From Sipunculus nudus (lineage: Eukaryota; Annelida; Sipuncula; Golfingiida; Sipunculidae), in assembly GCA_026874595.1 (NCBI GenBank), contig CM049318.1, positions 43,816,456 through 43,880,455 on the forward strand: 64,000 bases of DNA, in the 5' to 3' direction. Positions 31,011 through 42,981 of this stretch are shown piece after piece. The notes beneath the pieces were generated by a model that saw only the letters and a list, made by a program, of their open reading frames with translations, was not told the origin of the DNA and ran no database searches. Positions within the stretch are counted from its first letter, which is position 1. Every line of letters begins with the position of its first letter. Position numbers and translations under genes: made by a program.

Positions 31011-33606
31011 ACAAGGGACCTATGGGTCACGACGCTCAGCTGTTATATATGATAAAAAAATATTATTTAGAAATGAGGCACATGCTGGTTTTGTGTGGTA
31101 ATAAATATAAGCTGTATTATGAGTTGTTGTTTAGCTTATGTATGATTTTGATAGTACCTTTGGAGACAGGGAAGAGGATTGATTTCATTTATTTTATTAA
31201 CAAATGGAGTACTACTGTCACACAGATTTTGACTTGGCCATATAACTTATAAGCAGAACATATAATATAAGAGTTTAACTATTTATTAAAAAAATTACAA
31301 ATATTGTCCCAAATATAATTTTTATTTAAAATAATAAGAGAATCATATGATTTTTTAAAATGAAATATAACTGATATGATTATTAAAATGATATTAAAGA
31401 ATATATTCATGAATGCATTCATGAATACATTTTGAAAGTATTTGCACGAGTATTCATATACTTTTATTTTTTACCTGAATTCCCATTCTTTATGCAAGAA
31501 ATTTTATAATGGAGTACATAATCATATTCGTATTTAAATACAATTACAAAGTATTCGCACCATGTCTGGTATTTATTCAGTTTTCACCAAACAATGATGT
31601 TGAGAATCCAGAATATACAAAATTCACACATTTAAATAATGATCATAAGTACCTGGTTTTATGGCTTTTATTTATATTAAAAAATAACTGTAAAAAATTC
31701 ATTTTGGACTAATTTCACATCAATGTACACACTAGACACAGTAGGAATCTAGATTAATATTATCAACTGCATCTTTGTCTATCATTAATTTCCTTCATAT
31801 AATCCTTAATGATTAGTAATGAATAATATGATTTACTTCTTTATCATTAAAAATGAACTGAAAAATGCCATAGGTGACTGCATGGTGTTATTTGGAATAT
31901 GTGACATTCTACCCATCGATACAAGATTCTTATATCATCAGTAACTGCAAGTTAATTTCCTGTTATTATAAACTAACAAATTCCTTTTCTATTTTTCTTT
32001 AATTTGTTATTTAAAACCAATAAAAATTTATTAATTTATTGTTTATTGTTATGTTGTTGGTTAAAACTACTAGATGAGTTGGGTTGAACACCTTGATCAA
32101 CTGTGGCTGGCCATAAGCTGCCTGGATTCTCCCCTCAAGCGTGCATAATTTGATGAAAGGTCAACAAGGTCAACATACAGGTGACTCAAGAGGGGCTGGA
32201 GAGAGCCAAAGTCTGACAGGGTCTCATAAAAAACATTAATAAAAGCTACAATATTTGGCAAATTTCTTTTAGCTTTCTAAACTAAAAAGCTGAAATCCTT
32301 ATGTGTGCATGATATGACAATTATATCAACAGTGCTCACGGGAAACAAACGTGCCATGGTCACAGTTGGGCAAAACTTAAGGTACTAATTTTATATTTAT
32401 ACTAATAACTTATAAAATTTGAAAAATTCAGAACTAATTTTGGGTATTCAATTGAATCTTGATTAAATAATGTTACATCCCTGACAAAAAAGATCTCTAG
32501 CTTCAGCAATGCCCTTATTAAGGGAGTAAATATATTTCTTGATTTTTTACAAAGTGCATTATGTTTGGGCCCATAACTTAAAAAAAAAACAATACTGACA
32601 TCATTTCTGGCATGTGCATAGTGAATGTATAGAAAAATATGTATATTATATATGATCAAAGTCAGATCAGTGGTTTTGATATTAGGCAGTCTTAAAGTGT
32701 AACATTGGGTTTTTAATGGAAAAATGAAGTTTTTCATTGATATCTTGAAGGAATTAAGTCCTAGTGACCAAATTCTTGGCATGGTAGGGGATTTTGGAGA
32801 AATCTAACTGTATGCCAAATTTAAGGAACTTAGAGCTGAAGCTCGGGAGCTGAGCTCTAGCAAACTGCATAACACTAGCAATATGTGACATGGTGCTTGA
32901 AAACTTGAATAAAATCTACAGTTTTTGATCAACTGGTTTCAAATTTTTGGTGTTAACAGTTGAAATGCTAACAAAAACATGCTGTGAAAATTAAATCCAC
33001 AGCAGTTACAGCAAAAAAACGTGCCATGGTCAAAGTTGGGCAAAATTTAAGGTACAAATTTTTAAAAATTTAAAAGATTTTGATCTAATTTTGGGTATAC
33101 AATTTAATTTTGATTAATAAAAGTAATATTACTGGAAAATAAGTGCTTAGCTTTAACAAGTTTTGTGTTAAGTGATAAAATTTCTTTCCTGATTATTTAC
33201 AAAATGCATTATGTTTGGGCCCATAACTTTTTTAAATTAAATAATACAGACCTAATTTCTGGCATGTACATAGGAATTATATAGAGGATTATTTATAGGA
33301 AATATGAGGAAAAACAGATGAGTGGTTTTGATATTAGGCAGTCCTAAAGTGTGAAAATAGGTTTTTAATAAAAAATTGAGGTTTTTCCTTAATTTCTCAA
33401 AGGAATGAAGTCGCAAAGACCCAGTTTTCGGCTTGGTAGGAGATCTTGGGGACATCTAACATTATGCTGAATTTTGGATTCCTAGGTCTTACGGTTTCAA
33501 AACGTGCCACATCTACGGACGGACGGACGGACGGACGGACAGACGGACGGACGACGGACAATGGACCACGACTATAGCTCAGATGACTTATAGTCAGCTG
33601 AGCTAA
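31011..33606 (+). mobile_element. Family-1 element, ~2.6 kb copy 1
   Basis: 5' ACAAGGGACCTATGGGTCAC then GACGCTCAGCTG; 3' (GGAC)n, ACAATGGACCACGACTATAG, then the hairpin AGCTCAGATGACT-TAT-AGTCAGCTGAGCT and AA. 2596 bp. It has the same ends and internal order as copies 2 and 3. No open frame resembles a transposase or Rep/helicase, so it is non-autonomous. Confidence 0.85.
33507..33606 (+). repeat. GGAC microsatellite and 3' terminal hairpin of copy 1
   Basis: GACGGACGGACGGACGGAC runs directly into ATGGACCACGACTATAGCTC and the 13-bp stem hairpin. The same order is found at 52240-52320 and 58378-58468. Confidence 0.85.
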
Positions 33607-34090
33607 TAAAAATTAAAGAGTGCTTACAGGTAAAAAATGTGACATGGTCAAAGTTGAGCAAAATTTAAGGCGTTATATTTATGCAAACCCCTTAAAAAAT
33701 ACAAAATTCCGATCTTATTTCTGGTATACAATTAAATCTAAATTGACAGTGAATATTTTTTTCTGATCCAAAATTTATACGAATTTCGCAATATTGTCTT
33801 ATTTCTTGTATGCACATTAAGAAGTATATAGAGGAATATTTATGCCAGATATAAACAAAACATCAGTGGTTTTAATATTGGGCACTTTAACAATAGGTTT
33901 TCAATGGAAAATGTTTTTTTTTCTTCTACGTTTCTCGACAGGATGAAGTCGCAGTGACCCAGTTTCGGGTTTGGTAGGAGGACTTGGGGACATTACTCAC
34001 AGAGAGTAACCTCCTACAGGTAGTGCCATCTTCAGGCAAAAATCAAAGCAGTGAAATGATTACACGTCTAAAAAATGGGGTAATCATTGA
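33607..34090 (+). repeat. Truncated family-1 3' segment
   Basis: GTGACATGGTCAAAGTTGAGC and GTTTGGTAGGAGGACTTGGG are family-1 body sequence that breaks off near 33995. The downstream repeat (TACTCACAGAGAGTAACCTC) is not recognised. Confidence 0.5.
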
Positions 34091-34573
34091 ACAAGGCCTA
34101 CAGGCCTAATGCGAACCTGTGCACAGTTTGGGAGTATGAATGGAGATTTATTTTTAAAATTTAATGTTGATCCTCTTATGTCCTGCATATCTACCTTAGT
34201 CATTATGATTTCAGGAAAATGGACATTTTGGACCTGCAAGTTTCGGAATAGGACATTTTAAAACTAAAATGTATCAGTCAGGATATTTCGGATATGTTCT
34301 TTCTGTCAGGGAGGCTTACTGGGACAGATGAACGGACAATTTGGCAGCATGGTTTCTGAGAACATTTTTTAATGTTTTTTTAGCTTCATCCCTATAAAAT
34401 CTAAGAAAATGCTGTTAGCCAAGAAATAAGCAAAATCCGATAGAATTTTTTTTAGATGACTAATTTTTGCAAAAATATTGGTGATGATAGCTCCTGCCCT
34501 TTTTGAGATAGCTATGACGCACAACGGACAACGGACGATGCCACACCATTGCAAAAGCTAACAGATTCGCTAA
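34091..34573 (+). mobile_element. Short family-2 element, internally deleted
   Basis: Both ends are present: ACAAGGCCTACAGGCCTAAT at 34091 and AAGCTAACAGATTCGCTAA to 34573. Only ~480 bp remain between them. Confidence 0.65.
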
Positions 34574-35308
34574 AAATGCACACCAAGTTTTTAAACAGTT
34601 GAAAGATATAGTTCCAATAGTACTAATCTGGGCATTTTGCTTCTAGACGATGTATCTAGACGTCTAAATACATTGTGTAGACACCAGAGAGAGCCAGATC
34701 AGTTGCCATGGTGATGTCGGGACCCCACCTGGTTGAACTGAGTGATCTCTTGACTTGGCTGCTGAAACCTGGCATGTTGTCAAATCTGTTTTCAAACACA
34801 GAAAGCCTTTTTCAATTGGCTACACTGCTTTGTAAAGCTGCATTTACCAAATCGATTCTTATAAAACTACGCGCCATCGCATAAGCTCACAGATTCGCTA
34901 AAAAAATGATTCATGAATTAAAGGTAAAAAATTTTGCCCCTTATATGAAAACGTGAAGTCGGCAAATTTCGCAATCACAAAAATTCTACGTCCTGCGGAA
35001 TCATCCGTCCGAAAATAACTCTTTTTCAAAATAGTATTCTTTGAATTCCATTAGCTCCCTGGAATCCTTTTATAAGAATTGAAGGCTAAAGTGTTTTTAT
35101 TTACTGATTTATCAGGAGGGAAGTCACTGAAGACCATTTTTGACCACAGAAAGTCGCAAATAGAGATGGCGACACGGGCGGGTTATAATCAGGTCAGTCA
35201 TGTGCGGAGAAAGTCTGTGAAATTTGGTTGAAGAAAGCAGCAGGGATTTTAGAGATATTTGGTATGAGAATAGGGCGGGACTGACGGACGAACAAACATG
35301 GACCAGTT
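34574..35308. repeat. Mixed repeat fragments incl. family-2 3' end
   Basis: GCGCCATCGCATAAGCTCAC, AGATTCGCTAA at 34871-34901 is a second family-2 3' terminus. The rest is not recognised. Confidence 0.45.
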
Positions 35309-35340
35309 TAGTAGTCCTGCCTCCTTACGGTGGGGACTAA
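35309..35340 (+). repeat. Isolated 3' terminal hairpin
   Basis: TAGTAGTCCTGCCTCC-TTAC-GGTGGGGACTAA folds into a near-perfect stem and is preceded by GACGGACGAACAAACATGGAC, the arrangement seen at the 3' ends of other elements here. Confidence 0.5.
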
Positions 35341-37321
35341 TTAAGTAATCGGAGTTATCACAACCAAAGATCAGACAACAAAAAGAAACGAGACTGTTCT
35401 GGCAACAAAGTTTACTTCACATTATAACCGATACTTTATACAGAAGCTTAAGTGTGATATGCCAAATGATACACCCATCACGCTCTAACATCCCTGGCCT
35501 CCCAGCAACAAGATGACAGCCTGCGATCGTCACGTTTTTGTTGTCAGGGGATCTTACAACAGCCGGTCAAAAAGAATCCCTGTCACATGACTTGTCGGCT
35601 GGCCCAAAAGCATGCCCTCTCACTGGGCAATTGACCTACTGACCCAATATGATTTCTACTACCAGTCACATCACTTACATTCATCCAGTGGATTTCCTTC
35701 ACACCAAAAGACTTGCTCGCCCAGCAAAATTCCAGGCATACGTTTAAAAACTTGCTTGGTTATTAATATCCCTTTACCAACAGTCACATGACCTGCTGGT
35801 CCAATGGACATCCCCCCCCCCCTTTCACAAGTCCCAATGACTTTGTGTTCTACTGCAGATCACAGGTTCACACAGTTATTTGTCCCCTGTTTGATTTACT
35901 CTTCCCAACCTGTGCCCTGATTGCATCCAGTCAAGATGCTATACTTCTCGTTTTCTAACCACCTGGCCATTTCAGCCAATTCGATCACAGTTCTTATAAC
36001 ATTCATTCTTACCACACTGATGTACACATCATTATATTAAAAAATAAGCACAAAAATGTACATCATTAAAAGGTAAGCTGGTTCAGAAATACAAAGAATT
36101 GTGTACAACATTTTAGAAGAATAGACTTTACTTAATGCTGCATCTGTAGAAACTGGACAGACAATGGGTACAAGCAAAACAACACGCTGTAAACAACCTT
36201 AATTGCCTCTCTCGTCATATCAAACTGAAATAATAAGCTTAAGGTTAATGGAATACCTGAAACATTGCACTGGTAATAAATTGCTTGGTGCCATACACCA
36301 ACTATATGAGAAAAACAAATGAAATAGTCATGAACTGTGAGACGGTAATATCACGGAGAATCCATCTATTACTAAAACCCCTCACACTACCTATTTCATA
36401 TCTCTTTGTTACAGGACACGGACCTGTGGGTCACGGCGCTCAGCTGAAATTGATACTGAGAATATCTGTATATAATCCTAGTGGTTGTGTTGACTGTGCA
36501 CTATTATCGACTACATGACAGGTGGAGGAGCCTGTCATGATCACATGTATTTGTAAAAGTTTCAGTATTTCAACTATGTGACTGTAATATGCATGTTAAT
36601 ATATCCATTTGGATCTAACGAAGCCCTGTAAAGAATAATGGACATAAGCTAAAGCATAATAATACACATCTAATTTATTAACTGAAATAAAATGCATTAA
36701 ACAATTTAAATTTTCCATTTTCAAATGAGCATGAAGCAAATTTGATTAGCAAGTTAAAACAAGCAAATTTGGTATACATTGCATGTGCTATGTGTAATAT
36801 ATAACACTTGTGGTTAGAAAACATTTAATGATTCAATAAGAAAAAGAATAGTAATTGGCCTAAGTGTTATATGAAAGGATAAATTTCAAAAACAAAGAAA
36901 TGTGTAAATGTAATATTTCTCAACAGTTAAATATATGGCAATGTGAGCTAAAAATTTAATCTCATGAAAGTTTGCCTAATATTCCTGCTCAATTGAGTGT
37001 ACCAGTGTTAATCATACCTTGGTCTAGCCAACTTTAAGGGATAAGAATGAATTTCTACAAAGTATTTACATCTTATTATATATTCAAACAAATCAATCTT
37101 TTGAATATTAAAAATTAAAATTAATAACAAATTTGCAAAATGTTGAGCTTGGGACTCAAATCCGGATAAGTTTTTTTTTAAATCCAAAAATTTCAGTCTG
37201 AACAAAACTGAATTTAAGATTGTTCTTGTTTATTCGACCCGTCAATGGTAACATAAACAACCTATGGCTGATAGGCTATGCCTGATGTAAACAGCTGTTA
37301 TTTTTATGACATGGTATTCTA
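35341..37321. other. No gene; degenerate repeats and a family-1 5' end
   Basis: 35520-35880 has loosely repeated CAGTCACATGACYTGCTGG-like blocks. ACACGGACCTGTGGGTCACG with GCGCTCAGCTGA at ~36415 is a family-1 5' terminus without a recognised 3' partner. The rest is AT-rich. Confidence 0.4.
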
Positions 37322-37800
37322 ACAAGTGACCCATGGGTCATGACGCTCAGCTGACTACGAAAACATTCACAAAAGGAATTTTATCATCTGAATGCCAAAT
37401 TTTTAGGTGGTATCCCCATTCAACTGAAGCTTAGCTCGGAGGATATGGGTAACAGAGACCTAATTTCAGGATTCCAAGGAGATTTTTCATGGACCTCATA
37501 GGATATCAAGATAGAAGATTCTAGGTCCAATGGTTACGATGTGTGCCCTGTAAACAGACAACCACATCTTTGAAGGTATAAAAAAAATGAGTAAAAATGC
37601 GTAAAATTTGAAGAAAATGCAGGTGGCGCCACCATTCTGCATAAACTGATGAAACATTCCATGATCAATATCTATGCAAAGAATCATGGTGATCAATGTA
37701 TTAGTTGTTCAAGAACTGGAGCTTTTGTATCAAATTTTTAGTTGTTCTGGGGGGGGGGGGGGTTACTTCTGAGCCCTATGGCTCGGATGAAATGGGTAAC

Positions 37801-37955
37801 TGTTACGGGGTGACATAAAAGCGGACCGAACAGATCGCTAGGGAAGCTTGCCTTTCTAGCGAAGTGGTTGGTACGCCGGACTTGTGCGCCACCGACATAG
37901 GTTCGAAACCGGGATCGGCCCAGTGTTTTCCCCTGAGAAATTGGTTTTCGTGACA
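37801..37955 (+). repeat. TRIM 5' LTR
   Basis: TGTTACGGGGTGACATAAAA...GTTTTCGTGACA. Contains the A-box/B-box pair described separately. Confidence 0.88.
37857..37910 (+). promoter_or_regulatory. tRNA-like A box and B box in the TRIM LTR
   Basis: TAGCGAAGTGG (37857-37867) fits the tRNA A-box consensus TRGCNNAGYGG and GGTTCGAAACC (37900-37910) fits the B box. They start 43 bp apart, the spacing of an intronless tRNA gene. The order AGTGGTTGGTAC...TTGTG...GGTTCGAA recalls tRNA-His (GTG anticodon). The T-stem and acceptor pairing are poor, so it is tRNA-derived promoter DNA and not a working tRNA. The 3' LTR keeps the B box (38174-38184) but a weaker A box. Confidence 0.65.
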
Positions 37956-37957
37956 AA

Positions 37958-37970
37958 TAGGGGCTCGTCC
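37958..37970 (+). promoter_or_regulatory. TRIM primer binding site, tRNA-Pro type
   Basis: TAGGGGCTCGTCC begins two bases after the LTR. It differs by one base from TGGGGGCTCGTCC, the complement of the tRNA-Pro 3' end used as primer by several retroelements. Confidence 0.75.
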
Positions 37971-38062
37971 AACGTGACGGTAAACTTTGTGGCCCAGGGA
38001 ATAAGCTCACCAAAGTGTGACTCCTGGGATTATTAGTCTTGTTCTGATGGCAGAACCCTGTT

Positions 38063-38073
38063 AAGAGGGGATG
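38063..38073 (+). promoter_or_regulatory. TRIM polypurine tract
   Basis: AAGAGGGGA, then TG, directly before the 3' LTR. Confidence 0.7.
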
Positions 38074-38229
38074 TGTTACGGGGTGACATAAAAGCGGACG
38101 GAACAGTCTCGCTAGGGAAGCTTGCTTTTCTAGCGAACCTGTTAGTACGCCGGGCTTGTGCGCCATCGACATGGGTTCGAAACCGGGATCGGCCCAATGT
38201 TTTCCCCTGAGCAATTTGTCTTCGTAACA
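38074..38229 (+). repeat. TRIM 3' LTR
   Basis: TGTTACGGGGTGACATAAAA...GTCTTCGTAACA; the ends TGTTACG/CGTAACA are inverted copies. Confidence 0.88.
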
Positions 38230-38736
38230 GTAACCTAATTTCAGGTTTCCACGTAGATTTTTTAAGGACCTCCTGGGATGTCCAGGCCAATGATTACGAT
38301 TTATGCCCTGTTAACAGATGACCACATCTTTTAAGGTCTCAAAAATAGAGAAAAAAAAAATCGTAAAAAAAAAAAATTAAAAAATGCTGGTGGTGCCATC
38401 GGTCTGCAGAAACCGATGAAATCCTCCATGATCAATATACATGCATAGAATCATGAGGATCAATCCATTAGTTGTTTATATACTTGAGCTTTTGTATCAT
38501 ATTTTCCATTTTTCAGGGGGGCACTTCGAAGTCCCATTGCTCAGATGATATGGGTAACAAAGACCTAATTTTAGGTTTCCAAGGAGATTTTTCATGACCC
38601 TCCGTGGATGTCAAGTAAGAAGATTCAAGGTCCAGTGGTTACGATTAGACAGACAGACAGACGGACAGACAGACAGACGGACGACGGACAAAGAGTGATC
38701 GCTATAGCTCAGATGACTTTCAGTCAGCTGAGCTAA

Positions 38737-39102
38737 AAACTAAGATTAAAGCTGCAAATTAATATCAAATTTAAGACCTTAAAAGCTTAAATCCATATAT
38801 GTGCATCCTATAAAAATTAAATCATCAGTGCTTACAAGCAAAATTGTACAACTGAGAGAAACTGAGACTCTGTTCGGCAATGAGAGCCAAGAGCGAAGTG
38901 GGTAATGTAAGAGGTGTGGGGGTGGGGGTGGGGGGGGGGGGGGGGGTAATGGGCAGCTTGATGTAAACAATACTTGACATGGTGGTTGAAAACTTGAACA
39001 AAAGCTACAGTTTTGACCAACTGCTTTCAAATTTCAGATTATGAAAGATTTTATCCTTGTGTGTACAAGCTGTGAAAACTAAAGTAACAGTGCTCAAAGG
39101 AA
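38737..39102 (+). repeat. Family-1-like body fragment with GGGT/GGGGT tract
   Basis: 38912-38947 is a G-rich run (GGGGGTGGGGGTGGGG...) that could form a G-quadruplex. Flanking text matches family-1 body (GAAAACTTGAACAAAAGCTAC). Confidence 0.5.
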
Positions 39103-39375
39103 ACAAGGGACCACTGGGTCACTGTGCTCAGCCGAAGTTGACCTTGAAGGTAAAAATCTTGGGATGAGTATTCCGTAATCCTGAGTATTCCAACACCACT
39201 GAACCTCTGTATATATTTTCTTTATTTAATATATTCGTTTGCTGTTGCAATAAAACCATTGTCCCTTGTGCTCAGGTGAAGGGACTCAATGGCGGGGAGT
39301 TAGAAGACCCTTGCATAACATACAGGATATGAAATTTAATTCAACAATGCTTACAGGAAATAAAGTTTATTCATA

Positions 39376-40341
39376 ACTAGATGAATACCGACAGGCCAGG
39401 AATGGCCCCGCTGAAGGCCCATAGACTTCTAGTGATGGCTGAGTGATGCTTGGAAAAATATAATAAAAGACCTGATTACATGCAGAAACAGAGAGGAAAC
39501 TGACCTAAAACAGTATTAAAACACTGCAGCAAGATGGAACGACTGGCAAGAAAAGGCATTCACACAATTTAGAAATATGAGTCCTCAGACCTTGACCTCT
39601 GACCGCACAACCCAAAAATCAAAATGGTTCTTGCTTTTTTGATAGGCCATATATATATATTAAGTTTGATATCTATAGATGAATCCAAACTTGAGTTATG
39701 AAAGGTTTTGGAAATCAATGCGTGTATAGATGACTCCTGTGACCTTGATCTTTGACCTTGTGACCCTAATGGAGATTGGGATATTTGCCTGTTGGTAGTT
39801 GAGCTGTACGTGTAAAATGGAACCTTTAGTGTGAAAGGTTTTGCTTAAAATGCATTCACAATCTTTTTAAAGATGTGGGGATTGTGACCTTGACCTCTGG
39901 TCCCTAGATAAGGAAGGATGTTTGGGCGATATAAAATTCAAGTTTGAAATCCATACTGGAGTTATCATCTTTAAATGAATGTGGACGGATGGGTCCTGTG
40001 ACCTTGACCTTTGAACTTGTGACCCCAAGATTGATAGAGATGTTTCCCTGTTGGCACGTGTCATATGTGTGCAAGATAAAAAGACTGGCATGGAAAGTTT
40101 GGCTGAAAATGCACCCATAAAGTTTAAAAAAATGGAAGTCCTGACACCTTAACCTTTGACCTCATGACCCCTAATCAATGGGGTTCTTGCTTTAGTGGTG
40201 GGCAATTTATATATTAAGTTTGAAATCCATATGTGAATCGCAACTGGAGTAATTATCCGGAAATGAATTTGTGGACGGACAGACGGTCAGACGGACAGGG
40301 CATTTACTACAGGGCACCCGTTTCTATTGAAGCGTGGCCCT
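39376..40341 (+). mobile_element. ACTAGA-type element with AGGTCA-site repeats
   Basis: 5' ACTAGATGAATACCGACAGG with a GGCC..GGCC hairpin. The core has four units of ~165 bp containing TGACCTTGACCTTTGA-type sequence (39594, 39732, 39888, 39998, 40149). GGAC-rich sequence follows, then the 3' hairpin AGGGCACCCGTTTC-TAT-TGAAGCGTGGCCCT. Confidence 0.7.
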
Positions 40342-41230
40342 AATTATTAAATCTTAAAAACAGGCAGAGAGCTCGAAAAACAAAGCAAAACACTTTAATG
40401 CCCATTCTAATAAAGCAGAAAAATAATGAACAAATGTTTGCATTAGATCAATTTTTTGTATGACATGAATATATATATTTTTTTAAGTTTATTAATTTTA
40501 CTACACATTTACAGTATAACATATAAATCTGAATATTTAAGTTGATTCATAATTCTAAATTGCATCAATATTTATAGCTTATTTGGTCAGGTTATTATGC
40601 ACAGATGTATTCATTTATTTTTATAAAATATTTATTTTAAATCTGCAAAACAATAAATATCAGAAAATAACTTGCTTAACAATTCAAAAATCCAATTTTA
40701 TTTATCCATAATTAGGCTCATATATTATCAAATTATGCCTGCTAATGGGTTAAATTATATTTTAATTTCCTTAAATTATTTATAAGGAAATTAATTTCTT
40801 TAAAAAAATGCTACATTACCAGAACATGGTATCTACTGAATTACTCTTTGAATTACTATTTCAAGAGAAGTTGAGTACGTTGGAAAGGAAACAGCTTTAC
40901 AATTATAGAAATACAGTTCAAACAATAACGATAATTGCAATACACTTGGTGGGGGGGGGGGGGGGAGCTGGTGGTGACTTAAGAATAACTGTACACCTGT
41001 GACAGCAGGGGTGCGCGACATGTGTTGCATCAAGGTTACCCAAGCAGGGCTGTAGTGACCAGAAGTGGGCTGCCTGGAGCTTGACACTGCAAATGAATAC
41101 AATAAAGCCTCTGAAAAAACTTCAATAACGAGCATAATATCTGAGATTTTATTTTCAAATTTCAGAATTTATCAGATCAAATCCTTATGTGTACCTGCTG
41201 TGAAACTTAAATCGAATGTACTTACAGGAA

Positions 41231-42981
41231 ACAAGTGACCCATGGGTCATGACAATATGTCCTTGCACAGGCAACTAATTAAGATTATGTAGGTTGCATC
41301 ATTGTTCATGCATCTTAGATTATGTTCACCAAGACCCATAAGCACAACAAATTTGATAACAATCCAACAAGCCTTTCCTGAGGAATCTGGCAATTTGTGT
41401 GTATTCTGCATTATTTCTGGGGTGCTCAAACATACCCCTAAACTTTGAGAATATAGGTCACAGTGAAATTTCAGGTTTCTGGGAAGAACTTTTAAGGAAC
41501 TCTCAGGATGTCAAGTAAGAAGTTTCTGAGCTAAATGGTTAGGATTAGTGCCCTACTTTGGTATCCAATTATCAATTATTCTGAGGGGTGCCTATAAGCC
41601 CCACAGCTCAGAAAATATGGGTAACAGAGACCTAATTTCACATTTCAAAGGAGACTTTTCATGGACCTCCCTGGATTTAAAGTTAGAAGATTCCAGGTCC
41701 GATGGTTATGATTTGTGCCCTTTTTTGGTATCAAATTTTTAATTATGCTGGGGGGTGTTTATAAGCCCCATAGCTCAGAGAATATGGGTATCAGAGACCT
41801 AATTTCAAGTTTCCAAGGATATTTTTCACAGACCTCCCTGGATTTAAGTTACAAGATTCTAGGACCAATGGTTACAATTTGTGCCCTGTTAACGGACGAC
41901 TGCATCTTTGAAGGTCTCAAAAATAGATAAAAAATGTGTTAAAAATATTAAAAAAAAAAAAAAAACAGTCACCAGTCTTCAGAGCTGAGGAAACACTCCA
42001 TGATGCATAGGCTTGCAAAGAATCATGCCGATCAATGCACTAGTTGTTTAGATACTAGAGCTGTTGTATCAAATTTTTAGTCATTCTCGGGGGTACTTCT
42101 GAGCCCTACAGCTTGGACGATATGGACGACAGAGACCTAATTTCAGGTTTCCATGGAAATTTTTTATGGACCTCCTGGGATGTCAAGAAAGAAGTTTACA
42201 GGTCCAATCATTATAATTTTTTCCCTGTTAACAGATGACCACATCTTTTATGGTCTCAAAAAATAAAGATAAAAATGCGTAAAATTTAAAAAAAAAGTCA
42301 AGATGGCGCCACCAGTCTGCAGGAACTGATGAAACACTCCATGGTGCATATGCATGCAAAGAATCATGCGATCAATGCACTAGTTGTTCTGATACTAGAG
42401 CTTTTGTATCAAATTTTTAGTTATTCTGAGGGGTACTTCTGAGCCCCATAGCTCGGACAATATGGGTGACAGAGACTTAATTTTAGGTTTCCAAGGAGAC
42501 TTTTCCATGGGCGTTCCTGCATGTCAAGATATAAATTTCTAGGTCCAGTCATTACAATTTGTTCCCTATAAACAGATGACCACATGTCTAAAGGTCTCAA
42601 AATGGAGAAAAAATAGTAAAAAATCGAAAAAATATAGGTGGCGCCACCAGTCTGCAGAAACTGATGAAACATTTCATGACCAATATCCATGCAAAGAATC
42701 ATGGTGATCAATGCATTAGTTGTTCAGATACATGAGCTTTTGTATCAATTTTTTCATTATTCTGGGGGGGGGGGGTACTTCAGAGCCCCATAGCTTGAAC
42801 AATATGGATATCAGAGACCTTATTCCAGGTTTCCAAGGAGATTTTTCATGAACTTCTCTGGATGTAAAGCAAGAAGATTCCAGGTCCAGTGGTTACGATT
42901 TGTGCCCTGTTAATGGACAAACGGCCGAACGGACAAAAAGTGATCGCTATAGCTCAGATGACTTACAGTCCGCTGAGCTAA
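41231..42981 (+). mobile_element. Family-1 element with ~336 bp repeat core
   Basis: 5' ACAAGTGACCCATGGGTCAT at 41231; 3' AGCTCAGATGACTTACAGTCCGCTGAGCTAA at 42951-42981. The core has repeats marked at ~41965, 42302 and 42637 (GGTGGCGCCACCAGTCTGCA). It is inserted in the A-run of ...TTACAGGAA|AAAAGTGCAATGGTC... of the host element. Confidence 0.8.

Larger units (their letters stand above)
37801..38229 (+). mobile_element. Miniature LTR element (TRIM) with tRNA-like sequence in its LTRs
   Basis: Two direct repeats of 155 and 156 bp (37801-37955, 38074-38229), each TGTTACGGGG...CA, flank only 118 bp of non-coding DNA. GTAAC flanks both sides (37796-37800, 38230-38234), although six bases of the expected host sequence are missing on the right. 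Directly inside the 5' LTR is a primer site, and directly before the 3' LTR a purine tract. The element encodes nothing and must borrow enzymes. By eye the LTRs differ at about 15-18 positions, so it is older than element C. The reverse open frames across it are accidental. Confidence 0.88.
37322..38736 (+). mobile_element. Family-1 element with ~336 bp repeat core, split by the TRIM
   Basis: 5' ACAAGTGACCCATGGGTCAT then GACGCTCAGCTGA; 3' AGCTCAGATGACTTTCAGTCAGCTGAGCTAA. The core has GGTGGCGCCACCATTCTGCA (37622) and the GGGTAACAGAGACCTAATTTC-type sequence. Its run ...GATGAAATGGGTAAC is interrupted at 37800 and resumes at 38230. Confidence 0.8.

Noticed and set aside
33507-33560. GGAC repeats as an independent satellite
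   Set aside because: They occur at a fixed place before the 3' hairpin of each element and belong to it.
37738-38214. 158-codon reverse open frame
   Set aside because: It runs antisense through both TRIM LTRs and the duplicated peptide reflects the LTR repeat.
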